Shown: positions 20,865 through 31,110, counted from the first letter of the stretch. The stretch is DNA of 64,000 nucleotides from Millisia brevis NBRC 105863 (GCF_001552615.1 NZ_BCRN01000009.1:62001-126000), one strand, 5' to 3'. A program made the numbers and translations. The notes: generated from the letters alone by a model not told the origin.

Positions 20865-21014
20865 ATGTCCCGCAAGCTGAAGAAGAAATGCTGCGTCAAA
20901 AAGCCGCGGTGTAAGCGCTGTCCCATCCGAGCCCTGGCCGAGGGCACCCTCCCCGAGGGATACACCGTCAAGAGGCGCCGCCTGGTCAAGATCGAGGGAG
21001 GTAAGGCCGCCTGA
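20865..21014 (+). CDS. Small basic cysteine-rich protein, function unknown
   Basis: A 49-residue protein starts at an ATG at 20865. It is strongly basic and begins MSRKLKKKCCVKKPRCKRCP, with four cysteines in the first 19 residues (C-C-x5-C-x2-C). That arrangement could bind a metal ion. A TATTCT element (20850-20855) ends nine bases before the ATG. It follows pknG in the same direction. I recall similar small proteins in this position in other Mycobacteriales, but no function is known to me. Confidence 0.68.
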   Translation: MSRKLKKKCCVKKPRCKRCPIRALAEGTLPEGYTVKRRRLVKIEGGKAA

Positions 21015-21023
21015 TTCGCCCGG

Positions 21024-22439
21024 TCAGGCCCCCGTCGCGACGGCCTTTCGCGGCGCCGGGTCCCCGGTCCGGACGTATCCGCGCTTGTCGAACCACCAGG
21101 TGACCAGCAGCCCGATCACCACCGCGATGATGGTCGCCCCGAACGACATCACCAGAGCCCTCCCCAGCCCGGAGGCGAAGGTGGCATCGAAGTAGAGGAT
21201 CGACCGGGTCCCCAGGAAGACCTGACGCAGCGGGATGATCTCGGCGAACCATGTATAGATCGGCGGGCTCGCCTCCAGCGGGATCGTCGCGCCCGCCGAG
21301 GGCAGCCCGAGCGCGACGAACAGGATCAGGTTCACCAGCAGACCGGCGTTGCCGACGATCGCCAGGATCGACATCGAGGTCACGCCGACGGCGAAGATCG
21401 CTATCGAACCGAAGACCCACAGCTTGATCGCGTTCGGGGTGTTCATGCCCATCAGGTCCGCGATCAGCACGAACAGCCCCGACATCACCACCCCGTAGAC
21501 CGCGACGATCGTCCACTTGATCAGCAGGGTCACCACCCGCGACGCCGGCTCGACGTGCTTGCGTATCTGGATCGGGCCGTACTCGATCGGGATGACACCG
21601 AGCCGCCCGTCGACCAGGGTGTGGATGACCATCGACCCGGTGAACCCGGCCAGCAGAAGCAGCAGCGCGACGTAGAACGCCGAGAGCCCGGCGCCGGACC
21701 CCTCGGGCAGCGTGAACCGCTCCGCGAAGACGATGTTGACCGGCTCCTGGAAGGCGATCATCGTGGCCCCGGTCAGCTGCTGACCGGGCTGCAGGGCGGC
21801 GTTGACGGTCTCGAGCAGCTGCTCGGAGATGCTCGCCTGCAGTCGTTCGTCGATGCGACCCGCGACCGTGGTGACAAATTGGGCGCTCGACGCCCCCATG
21901 CGCGGATTGGTGTAGACGGTGATGACCGGCTTCTCCAGGTCGCCGGGGACGATGCCGCCGGCACCGAAGTTGCGCAGGGTCTTGGTGAAGTCGCCGGAGA
22001 TGACGATCATCCCGTAGATCTGCGCGGTGTCCATCAGGTGCTCGGCCTCGTCGATACCGACACGGCGCAGGTCGATCTGGTTCGGGTCGATACCCGCAGC
22101 GACCTGGTCGGCGATCTGATCGCCGATGTTCTGCACCGTGGTGACACCGTCGGTGGTCACCGGGTCACCGACGTCGTTGTTGACCAGCGCGATCGGGAAG
22201 TCGTGCAGTTCGCGCTGCGGGTTGGCTACGCCGCCGAAGTAGGACACCGCGAGCAGCGACAGCAGCGCGACGGCGGCGGCAAGCGGGGCCGCCCAGAACC
22301 GCGGGCTGCGCAGCAGATCCTGCAGGCTGCCCGCCACCGTCGGCCCGTGCGGATGCTCGGGCGGGACGCTGCCCGCCGGGTCACCGGACGAGGCGACCGA
22401 GTCGTCCGCGGGGGAATCCCCGCCATTCGGCGACGTCAC
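21024..22439 (-). CDS. YhgE/Pip-like (DUF3533-type) integral membrane protein
   Basis: The 471-residue protein has one N-terminal membrane segment (about 52-70), a large outer domain beginning FPIALVNNDVGDP, and about five C-terminal membrane segments. This is the architecture of YhgE/Pip and ABC-2-related permease proteins linked to ESX-type or phage-receptor functions in Gram-positives. It overlaps the start of no exporter ATPase, so it would act alone or with a distant partner. Its start overlaps the LLM gene stop by four bases, so the two are co-translated. Confidence 0.75.
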   Translation of the reverse strand: MTSPNGGDSPADDSVASSGDPAGSVPPEHPHGPTVAGSLQDLLRSPRFWAAPLAAAVALLSLLAVSYFGGVANPQRELHDFPIALVNNDVGDPVTTDGVTTVQNIGDQIADQVAAGIDPNQIDLRRVGIDEAEHLMDTAQIYGMIVISGDFTKTLRNFGAGGIVPGDLEKPVITVYTNPRMGASSAQFVTTVAGRIDERLQASISEQLLETVNAALQPGQQLTGATMIAFQEPVNIVFAERFTLPEGSGAGLSAFYVALLLLLAGFTGSMVIHTLVDGRLGVIPIEYGPIQIRKHVEPASRVVTLLIKWTIVAVYGVVMSGLFVLIADLMGMNTPNAIKLWVFGSIAIFAVGVTSMSILAIVGNAGLLVNLILFVALGLPSAGATIPLEASPPIYTWFAEIIPLRQVFLGTRSILYFDATFASGLGRALVMSFGATIIAVVIGLLVTWWFDKRGYVRTGDPAPRKAVATGA

Positions 22440-23350
22440 AGCCCCGCCACCTCGGCGGCGATCAACTCCAGGTGGTCGAGATCGGCGAGGTCCAGGACCT
22501 GCAGGTATACCCGCTCCACCCCGGCCTCGGCCAGCACCGCGAGCTGTTCGCGGGCCTCGGCGACGGTGCCGGCGATGCCGTTGGTGCGCAGTTCGGCGGG
22601 TTCGCGACCGATCGCGGCGGCCCGTTTGTCGACCTCGGCCTCGTCGCTGCCGACGCAGACGACGCGGGCGGCGGAGTAGATCAGGTCGTCGGCGGGCCGG
22701 CCGATCCGTTCGCAGGCCTCACGGGTGCGCTGATGCGCGGCGATCGTGTCGGCGAGCGGGGCGAAGGGCACATTGTGTTCGGTGGCGAAGCGCGCCGCGA
22801 GATCCGGGGTGCGGGTGCGACCGACGCCGCCGATCACCAGCGGTATCCGCGCCTGCGCCGGTTTGGGCAGCGCCGGGGAGTCGGTCAGTGTGTAGTGCGT
22901 GCCCGCGTACGAGAACGTCGCGCCGACCGGGGTGGACCACAGGCCGGTGATCACCTCGAGCTGCTCTTCGAGGATCCCGAAGCGCCGCTCCGGGAAGGGG
23001 ATGCCGTAGGCGGTGTGCTCCTCGGCGAACCACCCGGTGCCCAAACCGAACTCGATGCGCCCACCGGACATCTGGTCGGCCTGCGCGACCTGGATGGCCA
23101 GCAGGCCGGGCTGCCGGAAGGTCGCCGAGGTGACCAGGGTGCCGAGGCGGATGCGGTCGGTTTCGCGGCCCAGGGCGGCCAATGTCAGCCAGGCGTCGGT
23201 CGGCCCGGGCAGACCGTCCCCGCTCATCGCCAGCAAATGATCGGATCGGAAGAAGGCGTCGAACCCGAGCCGTTCGGCCGCCCTGGCGACCGCGAGCTGG
23301 TCGTCGTAGGAAGCGCCCTGCTGCGGCTCGACAAAGACACGGAAATCCAT
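22436..23350 (-). CDS. LLM class F420-dependent oxidoreductase
   Basis: This 304-residue luciferase-like TIM barrel has blocks typical of the F420-dependent group: RSDHLLAMSGDGLPGPTDAW, RIRLGTLVTSATFRQPGLLA, RIEFGLGTGWFAEEHTAYG and IPLVIGGVGRTRTPDLAARFA. The substrate is unknown. It is upstream of, and coupled with, the YhgE/Pip-like gene. F420H2 for such enzymes is produced by Fgd, encoded 3.5 kb away. Confidence 0.85.
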   Translation of the reverse strand: MDFRVFVEPQQGASYDDQLAVARAAERLGFDAFFRSDHLLAMSGDGLPGPTDAWLTLAALGRETDRIRLGTLVTSATFRQPGLLAIQVAQADQMSGGRIEFGLGTGWFAEEHTAYGIPFPERRFGILEEQLEVITGLWSTPVGATFSYAGTHYTLTDSPALPKPAQARIPLVIGGVGRTRTPDLAARFATEHNVPFAPLADTIAAHQRTREACERIGRPADDLIYSAARVVCVGSDEAEVDKRAAAIGREPAELRTNGIAGTVAEAREQLAVLAEAGVERVYLQVLDLADLDHLELIAAEVAGL

Positions 23351-23439
23351 GGGTCAACCTTGGCACACTCGCTGCCGCCGGATCGAGGGCAACGCCCACC
23401 CGAATCGGACGACCCAGGCGAACGCCCCTCCCGATCGAT

Positions 23440-23474
23440 CGACCGGCAGGCCCCACCGGTCGACCGGCAGGCCC
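23440..23474. repeat. 21-bp-period repeat with CCGGTCGACCGG palindrome at the 3' end of ackA
   Basis: CGACCGGCAGGCCC occurs at 23440-23453 and again at 23461-23474, with the perfect 12-bp palindrome CCGGTCGACCGG (23456-23467) at the junction. It abuts the ackA stop codon and may form the 3' hairpin of the pta-ackA mRNA. Confidence 0.5.
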
Positions 23475-24658
23475 TACTGAGTGACCGAGAGCGCCGCGCG
23501 GGCGATCAGCAACTCCTCGTCCGTCGGCACCACCAGGACCGTCACCCGCGAGGAGTCGGTCGAGATGATCCGGGGTTGCTTGGAGCGCAACGCATTGCGC
23601 TCCGGGTCGATCTCGATACCGAACCATTCCAGACCGGACAACGCATCGGCGCGCATCTTCGGCGCGTTCTCGCCGACACCGGCGGTGAAGGTGATCGTAT
23701 CGGCGCCGCCGAGCAGCATCAGGTAGCCGCCGATATACATCCGCAGCCGGTGCAGATAGACCTCGTAGGCGAGGACCGCGTCGGGGTCGCCCGCCTCGAC
23801 CAGATCGGTCAACTCGCGGAAGTCGTTGTGCCCGCACAGACCTCGCAGACCGGACTTGCGGTTGAGCAGATGGTCGAGGTCGGTCGCGTCCATCTCCGCG
23901 GCCCGCGAGAGGTAGGTCATCACACCGGGGTCGATGTCACCGCTGCGGGTGCCCATCACCAATCCCTGCATCGGGGTCATGCCCATGCTCGTGTCGACGG
24001 CCCGCCCCTCGGCGATCGCCGAGGCGGAGGCGCCGTTGCCCAGGTGGAGCACGATCTGCCGCAGGCTCTCGTAGGGGCGATCGAGGAACTCGGCGACCCG
24101 GTGCGAGACATAGTCGTGCGAGGTGCCGTGGAAACCGTAGCGGCGCACCCCGTATCGGGTGGCGACCTCACGATCGATCGCGTAGGTGCGGGACGGCTCC
24201 GGCAGATCCGCGAAGAAGGCGGTATCGAAGACCGCGACCTGCGGGATATCCGGGAGGGCGATGCGCACCGCGGCGATACCGTCCGCATTGGCCGGATTGT
24301 GCAGCGGCGCCAGGTAGGACAGCTCGCGGATCGCGTCGAGGACCTTGTCGGTCACCACGACCGGCTTGGTGAACAGGTCGCCGCCCATCACCACGCGGTG
24401 GCCGACGGTCACGATATTCGAGTGTCGCGGATCGTGTCCGGATTCCGACAGCAAGGCGAAGGCCGCGATGACGCCGGCCTTGTGGTCGGGGATGTCGGTG
24501 ACGTGCTCGATCTCCTCGTCGTCGAAGAAGACCCGGATGCGCGAACCGCTCTCGCCGATGCGCTCGATGATCCCGTTGACCAGATAGGCAGGATCCTCGG
24601 GATCGAGCAGCCGGAACTTGACCGAGGACGACCCGGAGTTGAGAACCAGAACCCTCAT
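23474..24658 (-). CDS. ackA: Acetate kinase
   Basis: The protein has 394 residues, full length for the family. It begins VLVLNSGSSSVKFRLL, and later shows GNGASASAIAEG, MGMTPMQGLVMGTRSGDIDPG and FTAGVGENAP, the acetate-kinase signatures. It interconverts acetyl phosphate plus ADP with acetate plus ATP. The ATG at 24658 overlaps the pta stop codon, so Pta and AckA are made from one mRNA. Confidence 0.96.
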   Translation of the reverse strand: MRVLVLNSGSSSVKFRLLDPEDPAYLVNGIIERIGESGSRIRVFFDDEEIEHVTDIPDHKAGVIAAFALLSESGHDPRHSNIVTVGHRVVMGGDLFTKPVVVTDKVLDAIRELSYLAPLHNPANADGIAAVRIALPDIPQVAVFDTAFFADLPEPSRTYAIDREVATRYGVRRYGFHGTSHDYVSHRVAEFLDRPYESLRQIVLHLGNGASASAIAEGRAVDTSMGMTPMQGLVMGTRSGDIDPGVMTYLSRAAEMDATDLDHLLNRKSGLRGLCGHNDFRELTDLVEAGDPDAVLAYEVYLHRLRMYIGGYLMLLGGADTITFTAGVGENAPKMRADALSGLEWFGIEIDPERNALRSKQPRIISTDSSRVTVLVVPTDEELLIARAALSVTQ

Positions 24659-26778
24659 CGCGCCGCCTCGCTCTCGTTCGCCGGGGTTTGCGCCTGAATC
24701 GCCGTGATGGCAACGGTATTGACGATGTCCTCCACCAGGGCGCCGCGTGAGAGGTCGTTGACCGGCTTGCGCAGTCCCTGCAGGACCGGTCCGATCGCGA
24801 TCGCGCCGGCGCTGCGCTGGACCGCCTTGTAGGTGTTGTTGCCGGTGTTGAGGTCCGGGAAGATGAAGACGGTCGCGCGCCCGGCGACGTCCGAGTCGGG
24901 CAGCTTGGAGGCGGCCACCGACGGTTCGATCGCGGCGTCGTATTGAATCGGCCCCTCGATCGCCAGCTTCGGATCGCGTTCGCGCGCCAAAGCCGTTGCC
25001 TTGCGCACCTTGTCGACATCGGCACCCGATCCGGAGTCACCGGTGGAGTAGGACAGCATCGCCACCCGTGGCTCGATCCCGAAGCGGGCCGCCGTCGCCG
25101 CCGACGACAGCGCGATATCGGCGAGTTGGTCGGCGGTGGGGTCCGGCACGACCGCGCAGTCGCCGTAGGCGAGAACGCGGTCGACCAGACACATCAGGAA
25201 GATCGACGAGACGGTCGACACCCCCGGCACCGTCTTGATGATCTCGAACGACGGCCGGATCGTATGCGCGGTGGTATGCGCTGCGCCGGAGACCATTCCG
25301 TCGGCGAGACCGAGGTGGACCATCATCGTCGCGTAGTACGAGATATTGGTCATCGTCTCGCGGGCCCGCTCGAGGGTCATCCCCTTGTGCTTGCGCAGTT
25401 CGACGTAGACCTCGGCGAACCAGTCGAGATCGTCGCTCTCCTTCGGCGAGATGATCCGGGCGTCCCGAATGTCGACACCGAGTTCCGCGGCACGATTGCG
25501 GACCGCGGATTCGTCGCCCAGGATCGTCAGGTCGGCGATCTGTCGTTGGAGCACCCGACCCGCCGCACGCAGGATGCGATCGTCGCTGCCCTCGGGCAGC
25601 ACGATCCGCTTGCGGTCGCTGCGCGCCTGGTGGATCAGTTGGTACTCGAACATCTGCGGGGTGACCACCTCGGTCACCGGCACCTCGAGCCGGCTGAGCA
25701 ATTCCTCGGCGGGGATATACCGCTCGGTCAACGCCAACGCGGTGTGCACCTTGCGCTGGGAGCCGGCGAGCATCCTGCCGCGGGTGCTGGCGGCGGCGTG
25801 CGCGGTATCGAACGTCCCCATCGACGTCGCCAGGATCGGCAGCCGCGGCTGTAGGCCGCGGATCAGCCGCCCGATCGCAGCGTGCGGCTCGATACCGCCG
25901 TTCATGATGATGCCCGCGAGCGACGGAAAGCCTTCGGCCTCATGCGCATTGACCAGGGCGAGGAGGACGTCCGACCGGTCGCCGGGGACGATCACCACCA
26001 TCGCCTCGCGCAGCCGCTCGAGGATGTGCTCGGCGGTCATGCCGCCGACCATCACGCTGAGCGCCTCGCGCTGCAGCAGATCCGGGTCGCCGCTGTACAG
26101 TTCGCCGCCGACCGCGTCGAGCAGCTCCGCCATGGTCGGGGCGGTCAGGACCGGCTCGTCCGGCAGACTCCACGCCGGTACGTCGAGGACCTGCAGCGCC
26201 TTGTCGATCTCTTCGAGGCGACCCGGCGCGCTGCGGTTGACCACCACCGCCGCCAAATGTGCGTGCTGTTCCTGGATTTGGCCCGCGCACATCTTGGCGA
26301 GCTGAACGATGTCGGCGTCGCTGCGCTCGTAGCCGGACAGCGCGAGCACCACTCGCGCGCCGAGGTTGACCGCGATCCGTCCGTTGAAGGCCAGTTCGCT
26401 GGGGTTGTGGATGTCGGTGTAGTCGCTGCCGACCACCACGATCGAGTCGCACCGGTCGATCACCTCGTGGAAGCGCGAGACGATCTCCGCCAGTGCGGCA
26501 TCGGGATCGGCGTGTACCTGTTCATAGGTGACGCCGATCGCCTCGTGGTAGTCGATATCCGCGGTCGCGTGTTCGAGCAACAGCTCGAGGACATAGTCCG
26601 GTTCGCGGGTCGATCGTGCGATCGGGCGGAAGACGCCGACGCGCGCGCTGCGGGCGGCGAGCAACTGCAACAACCCGAGCGCGATGATCGATTTTCCGGT
26701 GGACCCCTCGGGAGACGCAACGTAGGCGATCGTTGGTTGTCCCGGCGTTTTACTCCCCTGTGCGGGCGCGTCGGCCAT
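24655..26778 (-). CDS. pta: Phosphate acetyltransferase (long form)
   Basis: This 707-residue protein is of the long type found in Mycobacteriales and enterics. An N-terminal P-loop domain of the DRTGG/BioD-like type has SPEGSTGKSIIALGLL, a middle domain follows, and the C-terminal PTA domain starts near residue 390 (SDRKRIVLPEGSDDRILRAA). It makes acetyl phosphate from acetyl-CoA and precedes ackA. A TAGGCT box ends seven bases before the ATG at 26778, so the operon mRNA is probably leaderless. Confidence 0.95.
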   Translation of the reverse strand: MADAPAQGSKTPGQPTIAYVASPEGSTGKSIIALGLLQLLAARSARVGVFRPIARSTREPDYVLELLLEHATADIDYHEAIGVTYEQVHADPDAALAEIVSRFHEVIDRCDSIVVVGSDYTDIHNPSELAFNGRIAVNLGARVVLALSGYERSDADIVQLAKMCAGQIQEQHAHLAAVVVNRSAPGRLEEIDKALQVLDVPAWSLPDEPVLTAPTMAELLDAVGGELYSGDPDLLQREALSVMVGGMTAEHILERLREAMVVIVPGDRSDVLLALVNAHEAEGFPSLAGIIMNGGIEPHAAIGRLIRGLQPRLPILATSMGTFDTAHAAASTRGRMLAGSQRKVHTALALTERYIPAEELLSRLEVPVTEVVTPQMFEYQLIHQARSDRKRIVLPEGSDDRILRAAGRVLQRQIADLTILGDESAVRNRAAELGVDIRDARIISPKESDDLDWFAEVYVELRKHKGMTLERARETMTNISYYATMMVHLGLADGMVSGAAHTTAHTIRPSFEIIKTVPGVSTVSSIFLMCLVDRVLAYGDCAVVPDPTADQLADIALSSAATAARFGIEPRVAMLSYSTGDSGSGADVDKVRKATALARERDPKLAIEGPIQYDAAIEPSVAASKLPDSDVAGRATVFIFPDLNTGNNTYKAVQRSAGAIAIGPVLQGLRKPVNDLSRGALVEDIVNTVAITAIQAQTPANESEAAR

Positions 26779-26846
26779 ATTTCGGAGCCTACCGCGTCGG
26801 CAGGGACCCGACAGTAGTCGCGGTCACTGCCGACGCGGCGATGGCA

Positions 26847-27872
26847 TCACGCCACGGTGGGGCCGAGGCGACGCAGTCGCGGCGCGAGGTCCGAGGCGAA
26901 CAGGTCGAGGAATCGGCGCTGATCGTGGCCGGGTGCGTGGAAGACCAACTGGTTGAATCCGATGTTGACGTATTCGGCGATCTTCTCGACCGCCTCGTCC
27001 GGATCGGAGGCGACGATCCACCGCTTGGCGATCTGCTCGATCGGCAAGGCGTCGGCGGCCTTCTCCATCTCGATCGGGTCATCGATCGAGTGCTTCTGCT
27101 CGGCGGTCAACGACAGCGGCGCCCAGAAGCGGGTGTTCTCCAGGGCGGCGGTCGGGTCCGGGTCGTAGGACAGCTTGATCTCGATCATGCGGTCGATGGT
27201 CGCGGGGTCGCGCTCGGCCTTCTCGGCCCCCTCGACCACGGCGGGGACCAGCTTCTCGGTGTAGAGGTCCCAGCCCTTGCCGGAGGTGCAGATGAACCCG
27301 TCGCCGACCCGGCCGGCGTAGCGGGCGACCACCGGGCCGCCGGCGGCGACGTAGACCGGAATCCCGTCGGCCGGAACGTCGTAGATCGATGCGCCGACGG
27401 TGTGGTAATAATCGCCGTCGAAGTCGGTGCGCTCACCGGTCCACAGCTGCCGCATCAGGGCGACCGTCTCGCGCAGCCGCGCGAAACGTTCCTTGAAGTC
27501 CGGCCATTCGCCGCGATATCCGGTGGCGATCTCGTTGAGCGCCTCGCCGGTGCCGACGCCGAGGAAAATGCGGCCCGGGTAGAGGCAGCCCATCGTCGCG
27601 AAGGCCTGCGCGATCACGGCGGGGTTGTAGCGGAAGGTGGGGGTCAGCACCGAGGTGCCGAGGGTGATGCGGGTGGTGCGTTCACCGACGGCGGTCAGCC
27701 AGGACAGGGCGAAGGGGGCGTGCCCACCCTCGTGCCGCCAGGGCTGGAAGTGGTCACTGACCGTGGCGATGTCCATCCCGGCCGCCTCGGCCAGGACGCC
27801 GAGTTCCACAAGCTCACGGGGGCCGAACTGCTCCGCGGACGCCTTGTAACCGAGCTCGAGCGATCGTGCCAC
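26847..27872 (-). CDS. fgd: F420-dependent glucose-6-phosphate dehydrogenase
   Basis: The protein has 341 residues and is very close to Mtb Fgd1. Recognised blocks include [94 protein letters not shown] and [15 protein letters not shown]. The family's catalytic His (in DHF) and the Trp of QPW are present. It oxidises glucose-6-phosphate and reduces F420, supplying F420H2 for the many F420 enzymes in this window. The GTG at 27872 follows AGGAGA. Confidence 0.96.
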   Translation of the reverse strand: MARSLELGYKASAEQFGPRELVELGVLAEAAGMDIATVSDHFQPWRHEGGHAPFALSWLTAVGERTTRITLGTSVLTPTFRYNPAVIAQAFATMGCLYPGRIFLGVGTGEALNEIATGYRGEWPDFKERFARLRETVALMRQLWTGERTDFDGDYYHTVGASIYDVPADGIPVYVAAGGPVVARYAGRVGDGFICTSGKGWDLYTEKLVPAVVEGAEKAERDPATIDRMIEIKLSYDPDPTAALENTRFWAPLSLTAEQKHSIDDPIEMEKAADALPIEQIAKRWIVASDPDEAVEKIAEYVNIGFNQLVFHAPGHDQRRFLDLFASDLAPRLRRLGPTVA

Positions 27873-28052
27873 GTCGGATCTCCTGCCGTTGAGAGGCCGG
27901 CCCGGACCCGTGCCGGGCTGCGTTTCCTGTCTATCACTCGACCGGATGGCGGGGAAGGCTGCGCCGGCCTGTGCGCCTTCCGCGAACGGGCCGGGCGAGC
28001 TCTTCGGGCTCCCGACCGGCGCGAATGGCGGTTCGGGCGGCATACTGAATCG

Positions 28053-28796
28053 ATGTCGGATATCAGCCTGCCAGGTAGCGCCGTGGTCGGATTCGATGCG
28101 GACGACACCCTCTGGCGCAGCGAGGACTTCTTCGAAGAAGCCCAGGACCGGTACGAGGACATCGTCGGGCGCTATATCGACCTGTCCGACTCGACCGCGC
28201 GGGAACAGTTGTACGGCATCGAAACCGCAAATCTGAAGGTCTTCGGATACGGCGTCAAGAGCATGACGCTCTCGATGATCGAGGCGGCGGTGCTGTTGAC
28301 CGAGGGCCGGATCGACGGCGCCGATGTGCACCGCATCGTCCAGATCGGCAAGGACATGCTCGTGCACCCGGTGGAGCTGCTCGACGGGGTGACCGAGGCG
28401 GTCGAGGAGGTCGCCCGACGCTTCCCGGTTGTGCTGATCACCAAGGGCGACCTGATCCACCAGGAGTCGAAGGTCCGCGCCTCCGGCCTGTCGTCGACGT
28501 TCTCCCGGATCGAGATCGTCAGCGAGAAGGACCCGCAGACCTATACCCGGGTGCTGCGCGAGCTCGAGGTCGAGCCGGGCCAGTTCGTCATGGTCGGCAA
28601 CTCGGTGCGCTCCGACATCACCCCGGTCCTGACGCTCGGCGGCTGGGGCGTGCACATTCCGTACCACCTGACCTGGCAACACGAGGTGCAGGCCGAGCCG
28701 CCGTCCGACGGCGACCTGCCCCGCATGCGCACGCTGGCCTCGATGCGCGAGCTGCCGGAGACCCTCACGGCGCTGACCGACAGCTCCCCCGCCTGA
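28053..28796 (+). CDS. HAD-family hydrolase
   Basis: The 247-residue protein has haloacid-dehalogenase motif [14 protein letters not shown] (nucleophile Asp in DADDT), motif [10 protein letters not shown] and motif [17 protein letters not shown]. It is probably a small-molecule phosphatase of the YjjG/Gph type, with unknown substrate. A CATACT element ends six bases before the ATG at 28053 (leaderless candidate). It is divergent from fgd. Confidence 0.85.
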   Translation: MSDISLPGSAVVGFDADDTLWRSEDFFEEAQDRYEDIVGRYIDLSDSTAREQLYGIETANLKVFGYGVKSMTLSMIEAAVLLTEGRIDGADVHRIVQIGKDMLVHPVELLDGVTEAVEEVARRFPVVLITKGDLIHQESKVRASGLSSTFSRIEIVSEKDPQTYTRVLRELEVEPGQFVMVGNSVRSDITPVLTLGGWGVHIPYHLTWQHEVQAEPPSDGDLPRMRTLASMRELPETLTALTDSSPA

Positions 28797-28842
28797 CCGC
28801 CCGGTTCCCCCGCCCGACCGACCCGGCCGACCCGCCCACCGC

Positions 28843-29712
28843 TCAGGGCAGCCGGGCCGCGATGGCCTCGATCTCCCAGGCGCCGTCGGTCTCGATGGTC
28901 GCGACGTCGTGCCAGCCGGCCAACTCGGAGATCGCGCCGCCCTGGACGGCAAAGACCTTGCCGGTGATCGGGCACTTCTCGGTCGCCAGGTAGGCGACCA
29001 GCGGGGAGATATTCGCCGGGCTGAACGCGTCGAATTCCCCCTCCTCGACCTCGGCGGCGAAGAGCGCGCCCATGCCGGGGGTGGCGAGGGTCAGCCGGGT
29101 GCGGGCGATCGGCGCGATCGCGTTGACCCGGACGCCGTAGCGGTCCAGTTCCTCCGCGGCGACGAGGGTCAGCGCGGCGATACCCGCCTTGGCGGCACCG
29201 TAATTGCCCTGTCCGGCGTTGGGCAGGGTGGTGCCCGAGGCGGACGCGGTGTTGATCACCGCGGCGTTGGGTTGATCGCCGGACTTGCTGCGCGACTTCC
29301 AGTACGCCGCCGCGTGGTGCAGTACCGCCGCGTGCCCCTTGAGGTGCACCGCGATCACGGCATCCCACTGATCCTCGGTCATCCCGGCCACGAAGGCGTC
29401 CCGCAGAATTCCCGCATTGTTCACCACCACATCGAGGGTGCCGAACTCCGAAACCGCCTGTTCCACCAGCGACGCCGCGCCGGACCAGGTCGCGACATTG
29501 TCGGTATTGGCGATGGCTCGGCCGCCCGCGGCGACGATTTGCGCGGCCACCTCGGCGGCGGGGCCGGCGTCGGCGCCCTCGCCTGCGTTGTCGCCGCCGA
29601 GGTCGTTGACCACGACGGTCGCGCCCTCCCGGGCGAACAGCAGCGCGTGTTCACGGCCGATCCCGCGACCGGCGCCGGTGATCACCGCTACCCGTCCGTC
29701 CAATGCACCCAT
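28843..29712 (-). CDS. Short-chain dehydrogenase/reductase (3-hydroxyacyl type)
   Basis: The 289-residue protein has the Rossmann motif [28 protein letters not shown], and the active-site series S in NTASASGTT with Y-G-A-A-K. It resembles the SDR domain of peroxisomal multifunctional enzyme type 2 and of Hsd4B/FabG-like beta-oxidation enzymes. It lies in a co-directional group with MaoC, SRPBCC and thiolase genes, so an acyl-CoA or steroid side-chain 3-hydroxyacyl dehydrogenase role is likely. AAAGGA precedes the ATG at 29712. Confidence 0.85.
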   Translation of the reverse strand: MGALDGRVAVITGAGRGIGREHALLFAREGATVVVNDLGGDNAGEGADAGPAAEVAAQIVAAGGRAIANTDNVATWSGAASLVEQAVSEFGTLDVVVNNAGILRDAFVAGMTEDQWDAVIAVHLKGHAAVLHHAAAYWKSRSKSGDQPNAAVINTASASGTTLPNAGQGNYGAAKAGIAALTLVAAEELDRYGVRVNAIAPIARTRLTLATPGMGALFAAEVEEGEFDAFSPANISPLVAYLATEKCPITGKVFAVQGGAISELAGWHDVATIETDGAWEIEAIAARLP

Positions 29713-29798
29713 CGTGGGTCCTTTCGTCGAAGTGGCGCTGCCGGTGATGTCGGCGGCGGCGCCGATGATGCGGCCGGTCGGGCGGCCGGTGCGGCCGG

Positions 29799-30668
29799 TC
29801 AGGCGGGAGCGATGACGGCGAGACCGTCGGTGATCACCGGGGTTTCGGCGCGCACCGCGTCGAAGGCGTATCGGCGGGCGCCGTCGTCCTCGACCCCGGT
29901 CTCCCAGACGCGGGTGGTGATGTCGTCGTTCGGGAACGTCATCGCCGCGAACCGCACGGCGAAGCGGCGCAGCCGCCGGGTATCCGAGTCGCCGACGGTG
30001 GTCAGCACCGCCCAGGAGGTGAACGCCATCGTGCACAGGCCGTGCGCGATGATGCCCGGCAGCCCGGCGTCGCGGGCGACCTGTTCGTCGAGGTGGATCG
30101 GCATCGGATCCCCGGAGGCGGGCGCGTAGCGGTAGGTCTGGTCGGCATCGATATGGGCCGGCACGCTCGCCGTCGGCGGCTGATCGCGCAGCGCGGTGTC
30201 GAGGCGGTGTTCCGGAACTCGTTGCCCCACCGCATCACCCGCGTCGATACCGCGGAAGAAGGCGATCAGGTACTGGTCGTTGACCGGCTCGCCCACCCGG
30301 TCGACGGTCTCCAGGTGGATGCTCAGTCGGGCGCCGGACGCCACGGTGTCGTAGCCGATCGCCCGGGCCCGGGTGGACAGCACATCCCCCGGCACGATCG
30401 GCCGGTGGAAGTGGAAATCCTGCTCCCCGTGGACGACCTTGCCGAAGAACTGTGCGGGTACGACGTCGACCACCGGGACCAACAGCGAGTCGAAGGCCGG
30501 CACGATCGCGAAGACCGGCGGTGCGATGTCCCCGTTGCGGTGCGCCGGGACCGGGTCGTTGGTCGCTTCGGCGTAGGCGGCGATCCGCTCCCGGGTGACG
30601 GTGAAGGTCTCCGGGTCCGACCAGGTGTTCAGCTCGGCGTCATCGAACTGTGTTGCCGTTCGGGTCAT
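29799..30668 (-). CDS. MaoC-family double hot-dog enoyl-CoA hydratase-like protein
   Basis: The protein has 289 residues with two hot-dog halves. The N-terminal half has HGEQDFHFHRPIVPGDVLST. The C-terminal half has the hydratase-2 region YAPASGDPMPIHLDEQVARD, where the usual Asn of GDxNPIH is replaced by Met, followed by GIIAHGLCTMAF. It probably hydrates an enoyl-CoA for the neighbouring SDR. The Asn replacement may alter activity. It starts at the ATG at 30668, one base after the end of the SRPBCC gene. Confidence 0.83.
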   Translation of the reverse strand: MTRTATQFDDAELNTWSDPETFTVTRERIAAYAEATNDPVPAHRNGDIAPPVFAIVPAFDSLLVPVVDVVPAQFFGKVVHGEQDFHFHRPIVPGDVLSTRARAIGYDTVASGARLSIHLETVDRVGEPVNDQYLIAFFRGIDAGDAVGQRVPEHRLDTALRDQPPTASVPAHIDADQTYRYAPASGDPMPIHLDEQVARDAGLPGIIAHGLCTMAFTSWAVLTTVGDSDTRRLRRFAVRFAAMTFPNDDITTRVWETGVEDDGARRYAFDAVRAETPVITDGLAVIAPA

Positions 30669-30669
30669 C

Positions 30670-31110
30670 TCAGGACTTCGCGTTCGCCAGTTCGTCGAGC
30701 GCGTTGAGCGAGCTGTCCAGCTGTTTGACGCCGTCCTTCTCGATCGCCTTGGCCAGCGCGCCCTTGACCAGCGTGCCGGTGAAGTCACCGACCACCGTCA
30801 ATTCGCTGCCCTCGGCGACCGGGGTGATCGTGAAGACGAAGGCGACCTTGACGTTGGCCATTCCCGTACCGTTGAGCGCGAGGCGGTTCGGCGGATCGAG
30901 TTCGGCGACGGTCCATTCCATCTTGTTGGCCATGCCGAGCATCACGATCTTGGCGACCAGCTTCGAGCCGACCTCCAACTGCGCCGGGGGCTGCTCCATC
31001 CACCGCTCGTGGATGCCGAACCATTTGTCCCAGTTCTCCAGATCGGCGACGACGCCCCATAGCGCCTCCGGACTCGCGGACAGCGTGCGGCGTGCTTCGA
31101 TGTGACCCAT
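30670..31110 (-). CDS. SRPBCC (polyketide cyclase-like) family protein
   Basis: The 146-residue protein has the START/Bet v1-like fold pattern: MGHIEARRTLSASPEALWGVVADLE, then DKWFGIH, and a C-terminal long helix. These proteins bind hydrophobic ligands in a cavity. Its place between thiolase and MaoC genes suggests binding of an acyl or sterol substrate. The catalytic role is unknown. Confidence 0.8.
   Translation of the reverse strand: MGHIEARRTLSASPEALWGVVADLENWDKWFGIHERWMEQPPAQLEVGSKLVAKIVMLGMANKMEWTVAELDPPNRLALNGTGMANVKVAFVFTITPVAEGSELTVVGDFTGTLVKGALAKAIEKDGVKQLDSSLNALDELANAKS

Noticed and set aside
26847-28952. Reading frame extending fgd upstream by over 1 kb
   Set aside because: The upstream part is antisense to the HAD gene, and the GTG at 27872 with AGGAGA gives the normal Fgd length.
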